Assembly (NCBI GenBank): GCA_028690725.1
Contig: JAQVAR010000010.1
Location: forward strand, 1-15,273
Source: Candidatus Iainarchaeum sp.
Lineage (GTDB): Archaea > Iainarchaeota > Iainarchaeia > Iainarchaeales > JAAZKV01
Direction: 5' to 3'
DNA length: 15,273 nucleotides
The position numbers and the translations under genes are program-made. Positions 1 to 6,327 of the stretch are shown here, in pieces. Each line of letters opens with the position of its first letter. The stretch's first letter is position 1. The notes below the pieces were generated by a model that had not been told where the DNA came from, searched no databases, and saw only the letters and a list, made by a program, of their open reading frames with translations.

Positions 1-44
1 TCTCTTGCTTCAGCAATAGTAAAACAAATTTTTTTATTATTCAT
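1..44 (-). CDS. 5' end of an unidentified gene (partial)
   Basis: An ATG at 44-42 on the minus strand opens a frame reading MNNKKICFTIAEAR that is still open at the window edge. It begins 11 nt after the thrS stop codon and lies on the same strand, so it is probably the next gene of a thrS transcript. No clear Shine-Dalgarno sequence precedes it. Fourteen residues are too few to assign a family, and no function is proposed. Confidence 0.45.
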   Translation of the reverse strand, partial: MNNKKICFTIAEAR

Positions 45-55
45 AAAATCAACAA

Positions 56-1789
56 TTATTTTTTTTCTCTTATTTCTTTTTTTATTTTTTCTAAAAAATC
101 TTTTATTTTTATTATTTCTTGTTCGCCCTTTCTATTTCTAACAGCAACACTTTCATTTTCAATTTCTTTTGCTCCAATAACAAGTATGTAAGGTATTTTC
201 ATTTTTTGTGCATCTCTTATTCTATAGCCTAAAGTTTCTTTTCTATAATCTAATTTACTTCTTATTCCTTCTTCAATTAATTCAGAATTTAGTTTTTTTG
301 CATAATCTAAAAATTTGTCTGATATTGGCAAAATTATTGTTTGCTCTGGTGATAACCATGTTGGAAATGCTCCACCATAATGTTCAATTATTATCCCAAC
401 AAATCTTTCAAAACTTCCAAATGGTGCTCTATGAATCATTATTGGTCTGTGTTTTTTTCCATCTTCTCCAACATAATTTAAATCAAATCTTTCAGGTAAA
501 TTATAATCTAATTGTATTGTTCCTGTTTGCCATTCTCTTCCAAGGGCGTCATTTATTACGATGTCTGCCTTTGGTCCATAGAATGCAGCATCTCCTTCTT
601 CAATAGTATAATCAATTTTCTTATCTTTTAAGACTTCAATTATTTCTTTTGTTGCTCTTTCCCAATTTTCTTGAGGGCCAACATATTTTTCTTTATTTGG
701 GTCTCTTGTCCCAACTCTTACTCTAAACTTATTTAGATTCAAAATATTCATAACATGTATAACAAAATCAAATACCCCTCCAAATTCATCTTTTACTTGT
801 TTTTGTGTACAAAAAATATGTGCATCATCTTGTGTAAAACCTCTTACTCTTAATAAACCACTTAATTCACCACTTTTTTCATATCTATATACTGTTCCCA
901 TTTCGCTTAATCTCATTGGCAAATCTCTATAACTTCTTAAATCTTTTTTGTAATATTGGATATGAAAAGGACAATTCATTGGTTTTAACAAATATTCTTC
1001 ATCTTCAATTTTAATTGGGGAATACATCATCTCTCTATAATTTTGCCAGTGCCCAGATTTTTTGAATAAATCAAGTTTTCCAATATGTGGGGTGATAATA
1101 AATCCATATCCTCTTTTTTGTTGTTCTTTAACTAAAAAATCTTGAAGTTGCATTCTTAACATTGTTCCGTTTGGGCACCATATTGGAAGTCCCTTCCCAA
1201 CATCTTCACTTATCATGTATAAATCAAGTTGTTTTCCAAGTTTTATGTTTGAATTTTCTTCAGCTTTTTTTCTAAAATCTACCCATTTGTCTAATTCTTC
1301 TTTTGTCGGAAAACTAATTCCATATATTCTTGTTAATTGTTTGTTTTTCTCATCTCCTTTCCAATAAGCGCTAGAAATTTTTAATAATTTGAAAGCTTTT
1401 ATTTCACTAGTATTTTTTATGTGTGGGCCCTTGCACATATCTACAAATTTTCCATTAGTATAAATAGAAATTTTTTTTTCTCCTTTTTTTTCTAAATCTT
1501 CTATCATTTCTATTTTGTATTTGTTATTTTTAAACAATTGTTTTGCTTCTTTAACACTAACTTCTTTTTTTTCCATTTTGTCTTTTCTTTTTATTATTTC
1601 ACTCATTTTTTCTTCGATTTTTTTTAAATCCTCTTCTTTTATTTTTTCTTCTAATTCAAAATCATAATGAAAACCATTTTCTATTGGCGGGCCAATAGCA
1701 ATTTTTGTGTTAGGATATAATTCTGTTATTGCTTCTGCAAAAACGTGTGCTGTTGTATGCCAAAATGCCTCTAGTTTTTTTTCACTCAT
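56..1789 (-). CDS. thrS: Threonyl-tRNA synthetase, bacterial type, lacking the N-terminal TGS domain
   Basis: This class II synthetase charges tRNA-Thr with threonine in the cytoplasm. Counting from the ATG at 1789 (577 aa), the N2 editing domain comes first, with its HxxxH pair (H11, H15) and the CKGPH motif (C119, H123). The catalytic core follows, with the zinc ligands expected of the family: C273 in KPMNCPFH, H324 in DDAHIF and H453 in IHRAPFGS. Motif 2 is the RVRGFTQDDAH region and motif 3 the HRAPFGSFERF region. The C-terminal anticodon-binding domain starts near residue 480. Bacterial ThrRS is usually about 640 aa; the roughly 60-residue TGS (N1) domain is missing. The editing domain is the bacterial kind, not the D-Tyr-deacylase-like domain of most archaeal ThrRS. 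An in-frame TTG at 1807 would add six residues, but AGGTGA lies six nt before the ATG, so the ATG is preferred. Confidence 0.96.
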   Translation of the reverse strand: MSEKKLEAFWHTTAHVFAEAITELYPNTKIAIGPPIENGFHYDFELEEKIKEEDLKKIEEKMSEIIKRKDKMEKKEVSVKEAKQLFKNNKYKIEMIEDLEKKGEKKISIYTNGKFVDMCKGPHIKNTSEIKAFKLLKISSAYWKGDEKNKQLTRIYGISFPTKEELDKWVDFRKKAEENSNIKLGKQLDLYMISEDVGKGLPIWCPNGTMLRMQLQDFLVKEQQKRGYGFIITPHIGKLDLFKKSGHWQNYREMMYSPIKIEDEEYLLKPMNCPFHIQYYKKDLRSYRDLPMRLSEMGTVYRYEKSGELSGLLRVRGFTQDDAHIFCTQKQVKDEFGGVFDFVIHVMNILNLNKFRVRVGTRDPNKEKYVGPQENWERATKEIIEVLKDKKIDYTIEEGDAAFYGPKADIVINDALGREWQTGTIQLDYNLPERFDLNYVGEDGKKHRPIMIHRAPFGSFERFVGIIIEHYGGAFPTWLSPEQTIILPISDKFLDYAKKLNSELIEEGIRSKLDYRKETLGYRIRDAQKMKIPYILVIGAKEIENESVAVRNRKGEQEIIKIKDFLEKIKKEIREKK

Positions 1790-1794
1790 TTTTT

Positions 1795-1800
1795 TCACCT
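1795..1800 (-). promoter_or_regulatory. Shine-Dalgarno site of thrS
   Basis: On the minus strand AGGTGA ends about five to six nt before the ATG at 1789. It matches the anti-Shine-Dalgarno tail of archaeal 16S rRNA (complement of UCACCU). It favours the ATG at 1789 over the in-frame TTG at 1807. Confidence 0.65.
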
Positions 1801-1828
1801 TTTTCAAGAATTTTTTTGTTCAAAAAGG

Positions 1829-1836
1829 CTTTAAAA
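1829..1836 (-). promoter_or_regulatory. TATA box, proximal thrS promoter
   Basis: TTTTAAAG on the minus strand is centred about 26 nt upstream of position 1806, so transcription would start there and give a leader of about 17 nt containing the AGGTGA site. The spacing matches other TATA elements in this window. Confidence 0.5.
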
Positions 1837-1869
1837 CTAATTCTTAAGTTCAATAAATCAAATAGTTTG

Positions 1870-1911
1870 TTAGTTAGTGGCTGACTCACTTAAATAATTT
1901 TTTTGTTTCAT
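1870..1911 (-). CDS. Possible 13-codon leader ORF upstream of thrS
   Basis: On the minus strand an ATG at 1911 opens MKQKNYLSESATN followed by TAA. A TATA-like stretch at 1931-1942 is centred about 26 nt upstream, the distance seen for leaderless genes elsewhere in the window, so the peptide could be translated from the first nucleotide of a transcript leading into thrS. It contains only one threonine, so classical threonine attenuation is not supported. It may be chance. The rest of the 219-nt gap between thrS and the next gene (1808-2026) holds only the two TATA-like sites and AT-rich sequence. Confidence 0.25.
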   Translation of the reverse strand: MKQKNYLSESATN

Positions 1912-1930
1912 AGAAATTCATTGTTTTTTA

Positions 1931-1942
1931 TTATATTTAAAA
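1931..1942 (-). promoter_or_regulatory. TATA-like element, distal promoter upstream of thrS
   Basis: Minus-strand TTTTAAATATAA is a good archaeal TATA match. The predicted start near 1911 lies about 120 nt before the thrS ATG, which would give thrS a second, long-leader transcript. Confidence 0.35.
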
Positions 1943-2026
1943 GCAATTTAATTTTGTATGTAACAATTTACACATTTATTTTATTGGCTTAAAATAATTT
2001 TCAAATCTTTTTTTATTTCAAATAGA

Positions 2027-2506
2027 TTATCTTGTTGCTCTTTTACATTTTTCTTTCCCACATAATGAGTGAAATTCTTTGCAATAAATAATTCCATCAC
2101 ATTCTTTTTTGTATTTACAATTTTCCCAACTAGTTTTTTGACCATCATTTCCACTTTCTCTTATAACATTTGCAATAATATTTCCGTGTCTTTCATCAAT
2201 AATTTGTTTTGAAATATTGTTAGAATTAGTTTTGTTTTGATTATAATTTTGATATTCTTTTTGTTTGTTATAATATTCTTTTTCAAAATTTGTTATTGGT
2301 TTCAAATTTTGATTTATTTTTGTTTTATTATTAAAAAAAGTGTTATTTGAATTATTTTTATTTTTTATTTCATTAATTTTTTCTCTTGGAATTTCTTTTC
2401 CGTCGCTAATATCAATTATGGAATCAGTTTTATTCCTGTTCATAGCATTTTTTTCCATTAACAAGTTGGTTTTTCTTGTTTGTTCTACGAATCCTTTCAA
2501 AGGCAT
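2027..2506 (-). CDS. Hypothetical Asn/Lys-rich protein with C-terminal Cys/His cluster
   Basis: I do not recognise this 159-aa protein. Residues 45-105 are low complexity, rich in Asn, Lys and Gln, and probably disordered. The C-terminal 30 residues carry a compact cluster, C130, C136, C142, H146, C149 and C154, which looks like a small metal-binding or zinc-ribbon-like module and ends in a basic tail (KCKRATR). There is no signal peptide or membrane segment. The ATG at 2506 has no Shine-Dalgarno sequence; a TATA-like CTTTTTATTT about 26 nt upstream suggests a leaderless transcript. It diverges from nre across 104 nt, and the two may share regulation. A disordered tether plus a terminal metal-binding knob could suit nucleic-acid or protein binding, but that is inference. 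Confidence 0.65.
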   Translation of the reverse strand: MPLKGFVEQTRKTNLLMEKNAMNRNKTDSIIDISDGKEIPREKINEIKNKNNSNNTFFNNKTKINQNLKPITNFEKEYYNKQKEYQNYNQNKTNSNNISKQIIDERHGNIIANVIRESGNDGQKTSWENCKYKKECDGIIYCKEFHSLCGKEKCKRATR

Positions 2507-2527
2507 ACAAATATTTTATTGTAAAAG

Positions 2528-2538
2528 AAATAAAAAGC
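2528..2538 (-). promoter_or_regulatory. TATA-like element for the Cys-cluster gene
   Basis: Minus-strand CTTTTTATTT is centred about 26 nt upstream of the ATG at 2506, consistent with a leaderless start. It is a weaker TATA match than those of neighbouring genes. Confidence 0.35.
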
Positions 2539-2582
2539 TATTTACTTTTTTGTTTTTGAAAAAGCAATTATGTTTGGTTTTA

Positions 2583-2588
2583 TTTAAA
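2583..2588 (+). promoter_or_regulatory. TATA box of nre
   Basis: TTTAAA, centred 25-26 nt before the GTG at 2611, implies transcription starting at or next to that GTG. This is the main support for the GTG start over the in-frame ATG at 2620. Confidence 0.5.
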
Positions 2589-2610
2589 TGTTTGTTTATT
2601 AATTATTATA

Positions 2611-3852
2611 GTGTTTGAAATGATTTCTCCCGAATTGTGTGTTAAATGTAAGGGAAAATTGCTTTGTGGTTTAAAAAAATGTCCTATTCTTGAAAAAAAT
2701 TTTTCTTCTAGTAAGATAATTTCTAAAATAAAAAATAATTCTTTTTTTGGGGCCACTCCACCCGGTTTTTTTGTTTCTTGGCAAAATTATCCGAATGTTG
2801 CTGTTGCGCCTCTTTCAGCTTTGCCTGAAGAGATTTCTCCTATTTCTGATAAACCTGAAGAATGGTTTGGTTTGTCTCAAGAAAAAATAATTTCTTTTCG
2901 CGAGTCTTTGTTGAGAAGTTATAAAACTATTCCTGTTTCTTTTGCAAGTAATCCTAATTATGAATTACTTGATTTTCAAGAAATTGCTATGTCAGAATCT
3001 TTAATTGATATTGATGTTTCGTTAAAAAAAATTCCTAAACAAGAAACAAAGTTTGATTCTTTTTCTGCACCAATGGGTCCTTCTGCAGAATTAGAAAAAT
3101 TGTCTTTTACTGAAAATATTAGTATTCCAAAAAAGGTTGATTATTTTTTTTCAGATACTGATGCGAAGTCTAATACTGCTTTAATTGAATTATTCAAAAA
3201 TGGTTTTCCAGTTTCTTTTTTAGCCAAAGTTCTTTCCTCTGGTGCATTAGGTGTAAAAAAAGATAGAAAAATTGTTCCTACTAGGTGGAGTATTACTGCT
3301 GTTGATTCTAATATTTCAAAACATTTTATAGAAAATAATTTGTCTCAAAACAAAATAATTGATTCTTTTAGATTATTTCATTCTAATTATTTAGATAATG
3401 ATTTTTGGGTTTTGTTATTACCTTTTGCTTGGTCTTTTGAACAAATAGAAGTTTGGTTGCCTGGGGGGGTATGGACTTCTTCTTCAAAAGAATTTCAAAT
3501 ATTGTCTGATTGTGAATTAAATAATGGGTTGAAAGGGTATCCAAAAGAAACTGAAGGAGCATATTTTGCTTCTAGACTGGCTATTACAGAATATTTGTCA
3601 GAAAAAAAAGAGTGTGCTGCTGCAATTGTTTTTAGAGAAATTGGTAAAGATTATGTTATCCCGCTCGGAGTTTGGCAAATTCGTGAAAATGTTAGGCATG
3701 CTTTGCAAGAAAAACCAATAATATTTTCTAATATTGATATTGTATTAGAATTTTTGTCAAAAAAATTAAAAGTTCCAATTAATCAGTATAAAAAAAAATC
3801 TGCTTTAATAAATCATTTTAAAACACAAACAAGATTGAGTCAATGGTTCTAA
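2611..3852 (+). CDS. nre: Nre-family archaeal DNA repair protein with PCNA-interacting C terminus
   Basis: Nre proteins (DUF650/DUF651) are archaeal proteins linked to DNA damage tolerance that bind the PCNA clamp. The 413-aa product starts with a four-Cys zinc module (C10, C13, C19, C24). The family's conserved N-terminal block follows near residues 47-75, around FFGATPPGFF, SWQNYPNVAVAP and LSALPEE. The last eight residues, QTRLSQWF (406-413), form a PIP box of the QxxLxxWF type, as expected for the family. Length is normal. Translation probably starts at GTG 2611, the predicted start of a leaderless transcript; ATG 2620 would shorten the protein by three residues. It converges on thrH with only 16 nt between the two stop codons. 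A run of seven G near 3470 does not break the frame. Confidence 0.9.
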   Translation: MFEMISPELCVKCKGKLLCGLKKCPILEKNFSSSKIISKIKNNSFFGATPPGFFVSWQNYPNVAVAPLSALPEEISPISDKPEEWFGLSQEKIISFRESLLRSYKTIPVSFASNPNYELLDFQEIAMSESLIDIDVSLKKIPKQETKFDSFSAPMGPSAELEKLSFTENISIPKKVDYFFSDTDAKSNTALIELFKNGFPVSFLAKVLSSGALGVKKDRKIVPTRWSITAVDSNISKHFIENNLSQNKIIDSFRLFHSNYLDNDFWVLLLPFAWSFEQIEVWLPGGVWTSSSKEFQILSDCELNNGLKGYPKETEGAYFASRLAITEYLSEKKECAAAIVFREIGKDYVIPLGVWQIRENVRHALQEKPIIFSNIDIVLEFLSKKLKVPINQYKKKSALINHFKTQTRLSQWF

Positions 3853-3867
3853 TTGTTTAAACAAATT

Positions 3868-3896
3868 ATTACAAAATTTTTTGTAATATTTTTTTT
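3868..3896 (+). terminator. Hairpin plus T-tract after nre
   Basis: ATTACAAAA (3868-3876) and TTTTGTAAT (3879-3887) form a perfect 9-bp inverted repeat with a 2-nt loop, followed by eight T (3889-3896) in the nre direction. A 12-bp palindrome, TTGTTTAAACAA, lies just before it at 3853-3864. It would suit termination of nre, but the element overlaps the last codons of the convergent thrH gene. Confidence 0.5.
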
Positions 3897-4468
3897 AGTT
3901 CTTCAAATTTTTCTGCATGAATCATTTCTTTTTTTTCTTCAATTAGTTTTTGAGTTGCTTTGAACAATATCCCTTTGTTTGCACCTTCTAACATTTTTAC
4001 ATCATTAAAAGAGTCGCCTATTGCTATTACTTCATATCCTGCTTTTTGAAATCTACGAACCATTTCTATTTTTCCATCTTTTTCTCTTAATTTGTATCCT
4101 ATTATTTCTCCGTTTGGTGCAATTTTTAATGTATTTGCTATCAAGAAAGGATAATTCAATTTTTTCATTAAAGGCATTATATAATCATAATATGAGCCAG
4201 TAAGTATTACTGGTTGTGCTCTTTTACAAAGCCATTTAATAAATTCTGGTGCTTTTTTAAATGGTTTCATTTTTGAAACGATTTTATTAATTTCTTTTAA
4301 ACCAAATTTATTTTTTTTTAATATTTTTATTCGCATTTTCATTAGTTTATCATAATTTGGTTCATCACGTGTTGTTTTCATTAATTCGGGAATTTTTGTT
4401 TTTTTTGAAAATTCTTCCCAAAATTCTGGGATTAGTACTCCTTCCAAATCAAGACAAACAATTTTCAT
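3869..4468 (-). CDS. thrH: ThrH-like HAD phosphatase (phosphoserine phosphatase / homoserine phosphotransferase family)
   Basis: The 199-aa protein resembles ThrH of Pseudomonas along its full length. ThrH removes phosphate from phosphoserine and can transfer it to homoserine, linking serine and threonine synthesis. HAD motif I is DLEGV with D7 and E9, motif II is ILTGSYYDY with T90, the motif III lysine lies in the YKLREKDGK segment (126-133), and motif IV is GDSFNDVKML with D152 and D156. In ThrH as I remember it motif II reads ILSDTFYEF; here Gly replaces the Asp after the conserved Ser/Thr, which could change activity or specificity. It lies 94 nt downstream of rfcS on the same strand but has its own TATA box 24 nt before the ATG, implying a leaderless transcript. 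The family is secure; the substrate is not. Confidence 0.85.
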   Translation of the reverse strand: MKIVCLDLEGVLIPEFWEEFSKKTKIPELMKTTRDEPNYDKLMKMRIKILKKNKFGLKEINKIVSKMKPFKKAPEFIKWLCKRAQPVILTGSYYDYIMPLMKKLNYPFLIANTLKIAPNGEIIGYKLREKDGKIEMVRRFQKAGYEVIAIGDSFNDVKMLEGANKGILFKATQKLIEEKKEMIHAEKFEELKKILQKIL

Positions 4469-4489
4469 AATAATTTACCCAACATCTCA

Positions 4490-4495
4490 TTTAAA
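4490..4495 (-). promoter_or_regulatory. TATA box of thrH
   Basis: Minus-strand TTTAAA (within TTTAAATGA) is centred 24-25 nt upstream of the thrH ATG at 4468. There is no Shine-Dalgarno sequence, so leaderless translation is likely. Confidence 0.55.
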
Positions 4496-4521
4496 TTATA
4501 TAAATATTATTTTTTTTGTTT

Positions 4522-4546
4522 AAAATTTTTTGTAATATTTTTTTTA
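4522..4546. repeat. Second copy of a 25-nt direct repeat
   Basis: These 25 nt are identical to 3873-3897, which includes the 3' end of thrH. The sequence begins AAAATTTTTTGTAAT and continues through eight T and an A. This copy lies just downstream of rfcS. Both contain homopolymer runs, so chance similarity is easier than for ordinary sequence, but the central GTAAT and the exact run lengths match. Confidence 0.4.
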
Positions 4547-4562
4547 TTATTGAATTTTTTTT

Positions 4563-5525
4563 TTATTTTTTATATTTCATATATTGTGCTAGTAGTGCTT
4601 CTAATTGTATTCTTTCATTAGCACCTTCAACCATTCTGAAATCATATTCTCCAATAGTATCAACTAAATCAATTTTTGTTTTGTCATCAATCTTGTTTTC
4701 TAAAGCCATTGTTTCTCTGTACAATTGTTTTATTATATCTTCTCCACTCATCCCATATTCGTACATTAATTGGTCTAATTTTTTTCTTGCTTCTAAAAAT
4801 TTTCCTTCTAATGCTAATATTATCATTTCTTGTACTTGTTCTGGTCTTGCTCTTGAAGAAACATTGTAAATGGTTTCTTCTTCAATTTTTTTATTTATGC
4901 TTGCTCCTGCTTGCAAAACATTTATTGCTTTTCTTAGGTCTCCTTGTGCAACATAATTAATAGCGTTTAATGCTTTTTCATCAATATCAATTTTTTCTTT
5001 TTTACAAATTACTTGAATTTGTTTTTTGATATCTTCTCCGTTTAATGGTTTAAACCTGTATACAACACATCTACTTTGTAATGGTTCAATAATTTTTGAA
5101 GAATAATTGCATGATAAAATAAATCTACAAGTTTTAGTATATTTTTCCATTGTTCTTCTTAATGCTTGTTGAGCATCACCTGTTAGAGCGTCACATTCAT
5201 CCAAAAATATTATTTTAAATCCTGAATCAAAAGCAAGGGTTCTAGCGAAATCTTTTATTGTGTTTCTAACAATATCTATTCCTCTATCATCACTTGCGTT
5301 TAATTCTAAAAAATTTTGTTCAAAATTTTGTCCAAATAATTCTCTTGCTAATGCGATACTTGAAGAAGTTTTTCCTGTTCCAGCAGGTCCAGAAAATAAC
5401 AAATTTGGAACGTTTCTTCTATCAACGTAGCTCTTAATTCTTTTTATTAGTTCGTCGTGCCCTACAACATCTTCAACTTTTTTTGGTCTATATTTTTCAA
5501 CCCATGGTAATTCCATTTCTTCCAT
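4563..5525 (-). CDS. rfcS: Replication factor C small subunit (clamp loader ATPase)
   Basis: This subunit of the archaeal RFC complex uses ATP to load PCNA onto primed DNA. The 320-aa protein opens with the RFC-typical PWVEKYRP (residues 7-14). Walker A is GPAGTGKT (46-53), Walker B is IIFLDECD (105-112) with the clamp-loader DECD, sensor 1 lies around LSCNYSSKI (137-145), and the SRC arginine-finger motif is at 151-153. The helical lid and C-terminal collar domain complete the protein at normal length. No intein interrupts it, unlike some archaeal rfcS genes. The ATG at 5525 has a TATA box about 26 nt upstream and no Shine-Dalgarno sequence, so it is probably leaderless; an in-frame ATG at 5516 is an alternative. 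Nre, two genes away, carries a PIP box and so contacts the clamp that RFC loads. Confidence 0.96.
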   Translation of the reverse strand: MEEMELPWVEKYRPKKVEDVVGHDELIKRIKSYVDRRNVPNLLFSGPAGTGKTSSSIALARELFGQNFEQNFLELNASDDRGIDIVRNTIKDFARTLAFDSGFKIIFLDECDALTGDAQQALRRTMEKYTKTCRFILSCNYSSKIIEPLQSRCVVYRFKPLNGEDIKKQIQVICKKEKIDIDEKALNAINYVAQGDLRKAINVLQAGASINKKIEEETIYNVSSRARPEQVQEMIILALEGKFLEARKKLDQLMYEYGMSGEDIIKQLYRETMALENKIDDKTKIDLVDTIGEYDFRMVEGANERIQLEALLAQYMKYKK

Positions 5526-5547
5526 AATAATTTTTTATTGGATAAGA

Positions 5548-5555
5548 CTTAAAAG
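5548..5555 (-). promoter_or_regulatory. TATA box of rfcS
   Basis: Minus-strand CTTTTAAG is centred about 26 nt upstream of the ATG at 5525. A CTTAAAAG box for the divergent membrane-protein gene lies at 5613-5620. Confidence 0.5.
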
Positions 5556-5612
5556 AGGATTTGTTTTTAACCCAAAAAGTGTTTTTTCTTTAAATTAGTT
5601 TTATTAGCAACA

Positions 5613-5620
5613 CTTAAAAG
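5613..5620 (+). promoter_or_regulatory. TATA box of the four-helix membrane protein gene
   Basis: CTTAAAAG predicts transcription starting near 5643, giving a leader of about 10 nt. That leader holds GGTG (5645-5648), five nt before the ATG, so this transcript appears to have a very short leader carrying a Shine-Dalgarno site. Confidence 0.45.
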
Positions 5621-5653
5621 CTTAATATTATTACTTTTTTTATTGGTGTTTGA

Positions 5654-6304
5654 ATGAAGATATTTGATAAAAAACAGTTCTTATTGCTTGTTGTTGTGTG
5701 GTTTTTTATTGCATATTTTTTAATGTGGTTTTTTGGTGGGGCTTGTTTAAATATTTTTGTTGCGCCCAGTCAAGTAAACAATGTTTGTGTGGCAAATAGT
5801 TTTTTGAGTGGTTTAAAAAATATTCCAATAATTAATTTAGTTCTTCCCTATAACACTTGGGTTTCATTGTTTTATTGGTTTGCTCCAATAGCTGGTTTTG
5901 TTTTTGCCTTTTTTGGTATAAAATGGTGGAATAATTATTTTAAAACGAAAGAAGCTTCAAGCATTTTTTTTGTAATAATTTTGATTATTTTTTTGTTAGT
6001 TGGTCATTATATTACTCTTAACTGGTATAATGGAGAAATTGCTACATTAAATTCTAGACAAGGTTTAAATGTTGGATTATTTATTTGCTTTGATAATAGT
6101 ACACAATCTTGTAATGAAACAGTGAATCAATTAAATGAAGAGTATGTTGCTCAAATTCAAAGAACCGGTGGGAACACTGTGACCCAGTTAATAATGATTG
6201 ATTATTGGGCTGAACTAAGAAAAAATATTTTTTTAACATTTGTTATTGGTGTAATTTTAGCTTGGGTTCCATTATTTACAATAAATTTTTTGGAAAAAAA
6301 ATAA
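5654..6304 (+). CDS. Hypothetical membrane protein with four predicted helices
   Basis: I do not recognise a family. The 216-aa protein has hydrophobic segments at about residues 8-28, 70-90, 102-121 and 191-212. With the N terminus inside, the two larger loops (about 29-69 and 122-190) face outward; they carry C31/C45 and C145/C153, which could form disulfides, and sequons NST (148-150) and NET (154-156). The ATG at 5654 is supported by GGTG five nt upstream. The methylthiotransferase gene starts 23 nt after the stop codon on the same strand, so they are probably co-transcribed, but no functional link is evident. The second, longer membrane protein at 7617-8417 does not look similar. Confidence 0.75.
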   Translation: MKIFDKKQFLLLVVVWFFIAYFLMWFFGGACLNIFVAPSQVNNVCVANSFLSGLKNIPIINLVLPYNTWVSLFYWFAPIAGFVFAFFGIKWWNNYFKTKEASSIFFVIILIIFLLVGHYITLNWYNGEIATLNSRQGLNVGLFICFDNSTQSCNETVNQLNEEYVAQIQRTGGNTVTQLIMIDYWAELRKNIFLTFVIGVILAWVPLFTINFLEKK

Positions 6305-6327
6305 TTTTTTAATATTTTTTTAATTTT

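Noticed and set aside
208..606. 132-codon open frame antisense to thrS
   Set aside because: It lies wholly inside a strongly conserved synthetase gene, and its Leu/Phe-rich translation is what the complement of Lys/Glu-rich AT-rich codons gives.
2340..2618. Plus-strand frame resembling a small membrane protein
   Set aside because: Its hydrophobicity comes from reading the complement of the Asn/Lys-rich gene at 2027-2506, and it runs into the start of nre.
3465..3480. Run of seven G inside nre as a possible frameshift site
   Set aside because: The reading frame continues without interruption to the PIP box, so there is no sign of slippage or sequencing error.
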